This document shows positions 61,243 to 64,000 of a stretch of 64,000 nt of DNA, piece after piece. Both the position numbers and the translations under genes were made by a program. This DNA is from Rhizodiscina lignyota (Eukaryota; Ascomycota; Dothideomycetes; Aulographales; Rhizodiscinaceae): contig ML978125.1 in assembly GCA_010015805.1 (NCBI GenBank), forward strand, positions 620,001 through 684,000, read 5' to 3'. The stretch's first letter is position 1. Each line of letters begins with the position of its first letter. The notes under the pieces are model-generated. The model was not told where the DNA came from. It saw nothing but the letters and a program-made list of their open reading frames with translations, and did no database searches.

Positions 61243-61882
61243 TCTTCACGCGTGCATGGGCATTGGAGTATGAGGCAAGGGCACCCTTTTTGGCATCGTT
61301 CGTACCGTTCTCCACCTGTCTTCACAAAGAAGTTTTCAGTTCAGTGCCAACCCCATTTTCCTTCTCCTCCCCTCTTAGATTGGCGGGTCATGTAGATTGC
61401 ATCATCGGCACGAAGTTTATACCCAAGAGGTGCAGCTGCCCCCGGAAGTGAAGATAGGCAACAACGTGACAGCTGGGGGTGGCGGCAAAATTTGGATTCT
61501 CAGCTTTCTTCACTGCTTTCTCTTTTTGCACGCGATATGAAGAATGGACTGGGCACTAGGACGCATGAGGAAAGTTTATAGGCTCTCGCGAGATCGTATG
61601 TACAAATACTACAAGCTGCTCGTGCTTTCTGTGTGGTGCTGGATGCTATACTATGCACCTCGTTATTCGACTCGACCCCAGTGTGAGCATGGCCTTGGTC
61701 GTATGTTGAGCTTGTGTAGGCACACTGGACGTCATACCGGTTATGTACTGAAGGTTCGGCCAGTAACAATGTTGCTCTCATCCAACCCAATCACACATAC
61801 TCAATCAGGCGATTGTCCCTGTTATTTTGTGAGCTTCCTCATTAGTGTTGTCCATCCCAAATCGCTAAATTCGAGGCTCCAA
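61243..61882. other. Convergent intergenic region between kinesin-1 and the hydrolase
   Basis: About 640 bases with both 3' ends. The open frame continuing past the kinesin acceptor in another phase (to 61451) is read-through of the last intron and not coding. Nothing else is seen. Confidence 0.5.
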
Positions 61883-63625
61883 TTATCGAGCTCGCCGATA
61901 AAGAGCAGACTTGGACCATGGAGGATCATTAGCAAGTGCCTTCAAAGCTGCAGCCAGCTCCTCCTCGTCGCGACTCAAACCCTTCGTAATCCTAGACTCA
62001 TCCTTTGGCTTGTTAAAATACGGGTCATCAATCTCGCAGGTGGTCCCAACCTTCGGCAACTTTCCACTATCAAGATACTTGCGGACATGCTTGGCAGTAC
62101 AGTTGCTCGGCATGCTGACCGTGCAATGCCCCATGCTTCTCTGCTCCAGCAACACGCTGCCTTCATAGACCGCATTCGCCTTCTGAGCCGATATGAGCGG
62201 ACATATGGGGTCAAGAGACGTGCTGAGAATGAGCAGCGGATGAGCCGTCTTGACACGCTCTGCAGGCACGAAAGAGTGGCTGCGAGCGTATCTCCAGGAC
62301 TCTAGCTCGAATAAGGAATCCGCCTCGGTGTCTCCCGCGATGGTGGATGCATTGTGGAAAGCATTCATCGCAACAAGAATCTCTCGTCTCGTCATCTTCG
62401 GCCTGGTGAGTTGATCTCGCGGCGCCAAGTCACTGTTTACGATAACCATGTTGGCTTCGTAAAGATCGCTCCACTCGTTTTCTGGTAGCGACCAGGCCTG
62501 GAAGGGAACCGAGAGGTTGCCTTGCATCAATGCTGCAAGATTCTCCGCTAACTGCGGCCAAGTGGTTGGCTTGTATAGGGAGGGGAATATCCCGTCCCAG
62601 GCAACGTCGAAGAAACGTATTTCTCCGTGCAAGCTGGCGTTAATGTATACAGGAATGGGGTCGTCGTAAAGGTCCAGGATGGTTCTTGTCAGGTTGGTGC
62701 GAAGATCCTCTGCAGAGACGTAGCCAGCAGCTAGCGGACAAGCATCCCCCGATTTGAAGCACTCTTGAATGAATCCCTTGTACACTGCATCGGTAGAATC
62801 GAACTCGTCAGCACTTGACAGCTTCGGGTTGTACCAAGGGATCTGATTAGACACGCCGTCGATGATTAGGCGCTCGACTCTTTCGGGAAACATTTGGGCA
62901 TAGGTCTGGCCCAAGGTTGTTCCGTAGGAGAAGCCCCAGTAGAGCATCCTTTCCTGCCCGACGGCATCAAGAATGGAGTTCATGTCAGCAGCGGTCTGCG
63001 GCGTGTTGAAGTACGCGCCTGCTTCGCCCATGATATCTCGGCATGCCTGCGCCAGATTCTCATAGTACGCATAGAAGTCGCCGGACTGAGTCCACGGATC
63101 CAAAGGTTTCAAGGCCTTGTCGACCGTTCTGTCAATGTCATTCAAAAAGCACGCAGCTTTCGGTGTTGACTGGTTCACACCCCTGGGGTCGAAAGAGAGC
63201 AAATGGTACCCTTCGCCGACGATTTTGTTGAGCTGCTCTCCGCGCCTAAATACGAATTCGCCTCCACTTCCACCAGGTCCGCCGGGGTTGATGAGGAGAG
63301 ACTTGGTAGCATTCTTTCCGACAAGCCTCGTGAGAGCAAGCGAGAACGTCTTCTCGGCTGTCGTCGAGCCTTCTTCTGCAAAATGGTCCATGGGGACATC
63401 AAGGCGAGCACATTGGACATCATGCCCTGCGACGGCTCCACAGGGCGACCAATCGAGGCCTGAGGTCTGTGGTACTAGTTTTGAATGAAAGAGTCGAAGG
63501 ATGTTGTGCCCGACGACAAGCATCATCAACACCGCCATCAATCGTCTGAGCGGGGTGAGCCGCTTTGGCTTCTCAGGGCTTGCGCCTTCTGCGCCGAGAA
63601 GCGGAATGCTCTTCTCATCTCTCAT
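61883..63625 (-). CDS. Membrane-anchored alpha/beta hydrolase with TAP-like C-terminal domain (tripeptidyl aminopeptidase-like)
   Basis: Serine hydrolase of the prolyl/tripeptidyl aminopeptidase-like branch. Single exon, 580 residues from the ATG at 63625; the frame upstream begins only with TTG. After a short basic cytoplasmic tail comes one membrane span (residues about 28-45, RRLMAVLMMLVVGHNILRL), predicting a type II protein with the enzyme in the secretory lumen or outside. Oxyanion-hole region: NPGGPGGSGG (113-122) and SFDPRGVNQS. Nucleophile Ser233 in GFSYG; the other triad members are Asp472 (STSLDPICP) and His500 (SMGHCT), inside the TAP-like C-terminal domain. Several N-x-S/T sites (NATK, NQST, NLTR, NASL, NLSV, NAST, NCTA) fit glycosylation. 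Peptide substrate and location are inferences; bacterial and fungal relatives include secreted proteases. Confidence 0.88.
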   Translation of the reverse strand: MRDEKSIPLLGAEGASPEKPKRLTPLRRLMAVLMMLVVGHNILRLFHSKLVPQTSGLDWSPCGAVAGHDVQCARLDVPMDHFAEEGSTTAEKTFSLALTRLVGKNATKSLLINPGGPGGSGGEFVFRRGEQLNKIVGEGYHLLSFDPRGVNQSTPKAACFLNDIDRTVDKALKPLDPWTQSGDFYAYYENLAQACRDIMGEAGAYFNTPQTAADMNSILDAVGQERMLYWGFSYGTTLGQTYAQMFPERVERLIIDGVSNQIPWYNPKLSSADEFDSTDAVYKGFIQECFKSGDACPLAAGYVSAEDLRTNLTRTILDLYDDPIPVYINASLHGEIRFFDVAWDGIFPSLYKPTTWPQLAENLAALMQGNLSVPFQAWSLPENEWSDLYEANMVIVNSDLAPRDQLTRPKMTRREILVAMNAFHNASTIAGDTEADSLFELESWRYARSHSFVPAERVKTAHPLLILSTSLDPICPLISAQKANAVYEGSVLLEQRSMGHCTVSMPSNCTAKHVRKYLDSGKLPKVGTTCEIDDPYFNKPKDESRITKGLSRDEEELAAALKALANDPPWSKSALYRRAR

Positions 63626-64000
63626 GACGATGTTCAAGTTTGAGATGAAGATAATGTTTCCTGAGCCAAGTCTTCGCCTTTTCAGGGCTTGGGATTCAGC
63701 GGTAAGTCCTCAAAACCGAAGAGGACATGTAAATTTTCTTAGTCAGTAACAATTACCAGAACGGGCAGTTCGTCCAGAAAGAGGAGTTAACAGAAGCCAT
63801 GTCCAGGAGCAAGTTCGTATATGGCTGATTGAGCTCAATATCAATTTTATGCCTCCGTCATCCAAGACATGAGGCCGTGTCTCGTTTTCCTCATCTATTT
63901 TCCCACTTAGAAGGTCGCTGAGGATCTCGATTGGAACATGGCTGAAACCCTGGCAAAAAGGACTACGCAGAACACGAATTATCACTAATGGGATGTGTGA
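63626..64000. other. Upstream region of the hydrolase, to the window edge
   Basis: About 375 bases containing the hydrolase promoter. An 80-codon minus frame (63743-63985) shows no family resemblance. Nothing else is seen. Confidence 0.4.

Noticed and set aside
60860-61451. Kinesin C-terminus by reading through the last intron
   Set aside because: Splicing 60860-60980 yields the conserved tail with the IAKP motif and WFFNQKS end. The read-through product is unrelated.

Overview
The window is nuclear DNA of a filamentous ascomycete (Pezizomycotina; Dothideomycetes is my best guess, from protein style only). The evidence is protein-coding genes split by many short introns of about 45-65 bases, with GTAAGT/GTATGT-like donors and CTAAC/CTGAC-like branch sites, plus fungal-specific families: a class III chitin synthase, a Zn(II)2Cys6 regulator, a Rim15 kinase, an Lrg1-type LIM-RhoGAP and a fungal kinesin-1. 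I see no rRNA, tRNA, CRISPR array, transposon or virus-like element.

Layout from left to right: the 3' part of an amino acid permease (+); an OPT-family transporter (+); a PX-domain lipid-binding protein of the yeast YPR097W/Lec1 type (-); an HpPgdA-like deacetylase (+); an Ars2/Serrate (Pir2) protein (-); a TspO/MBR protein (+); a short-chain dehydrogenase (-); the spindle checkpoint kinase Mps1 (+); Lrg1 RhoGAP (-); RNA polymerase II subunit Rpb4 (+); Rim15 kinase (-); a Zn2Cys6 regulator (+); an Mgr3-like mitochondrial TPR protein (-); a DUF1989 protein with a large insert (+); class III chitin synthase (-); a DUF218 protein (+); an EF-hand MscS channel (+); Rad6 E2 enzyme (+); kinesin-1 (+); and a membrane-anchored alpha/beta hydrolase with a TAP-like C-terminus (-). 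Exon joins were worked out by hand from splice signals, frame and family similarity; all complete models keep phase.

The genes do not form a biosynthetic cluster. Several touch common themes: cell wall and polarity (chitin synthase, Lrg1, kinesin-1, MscS channel), nutrient and quiescence signalling (Rim15, permease, OPT transporter), and RNA or chromatin processes (Ars2, Rpb4, Rad6). Most intergenic gaps are 0.5-1.5 kb; the largest (35500-38201 and 50440-52764) hold no gene I can support.

The points most worth a second look are the DUF1989 protein with a split domain and repeated W-x-x-Y-I motif, a kinesin start codon interrupted by an intron (AT|G), a glutamate in place of the phospho-acceptor aspartate in the Rim15 receiver domain, two stopless in-frame introns, an ambiguous 519-base segment in the Ars2 N-terminus, and two diverged short tandem duplications. 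I did not find convincing evidence for a wholly new multi-gene system.
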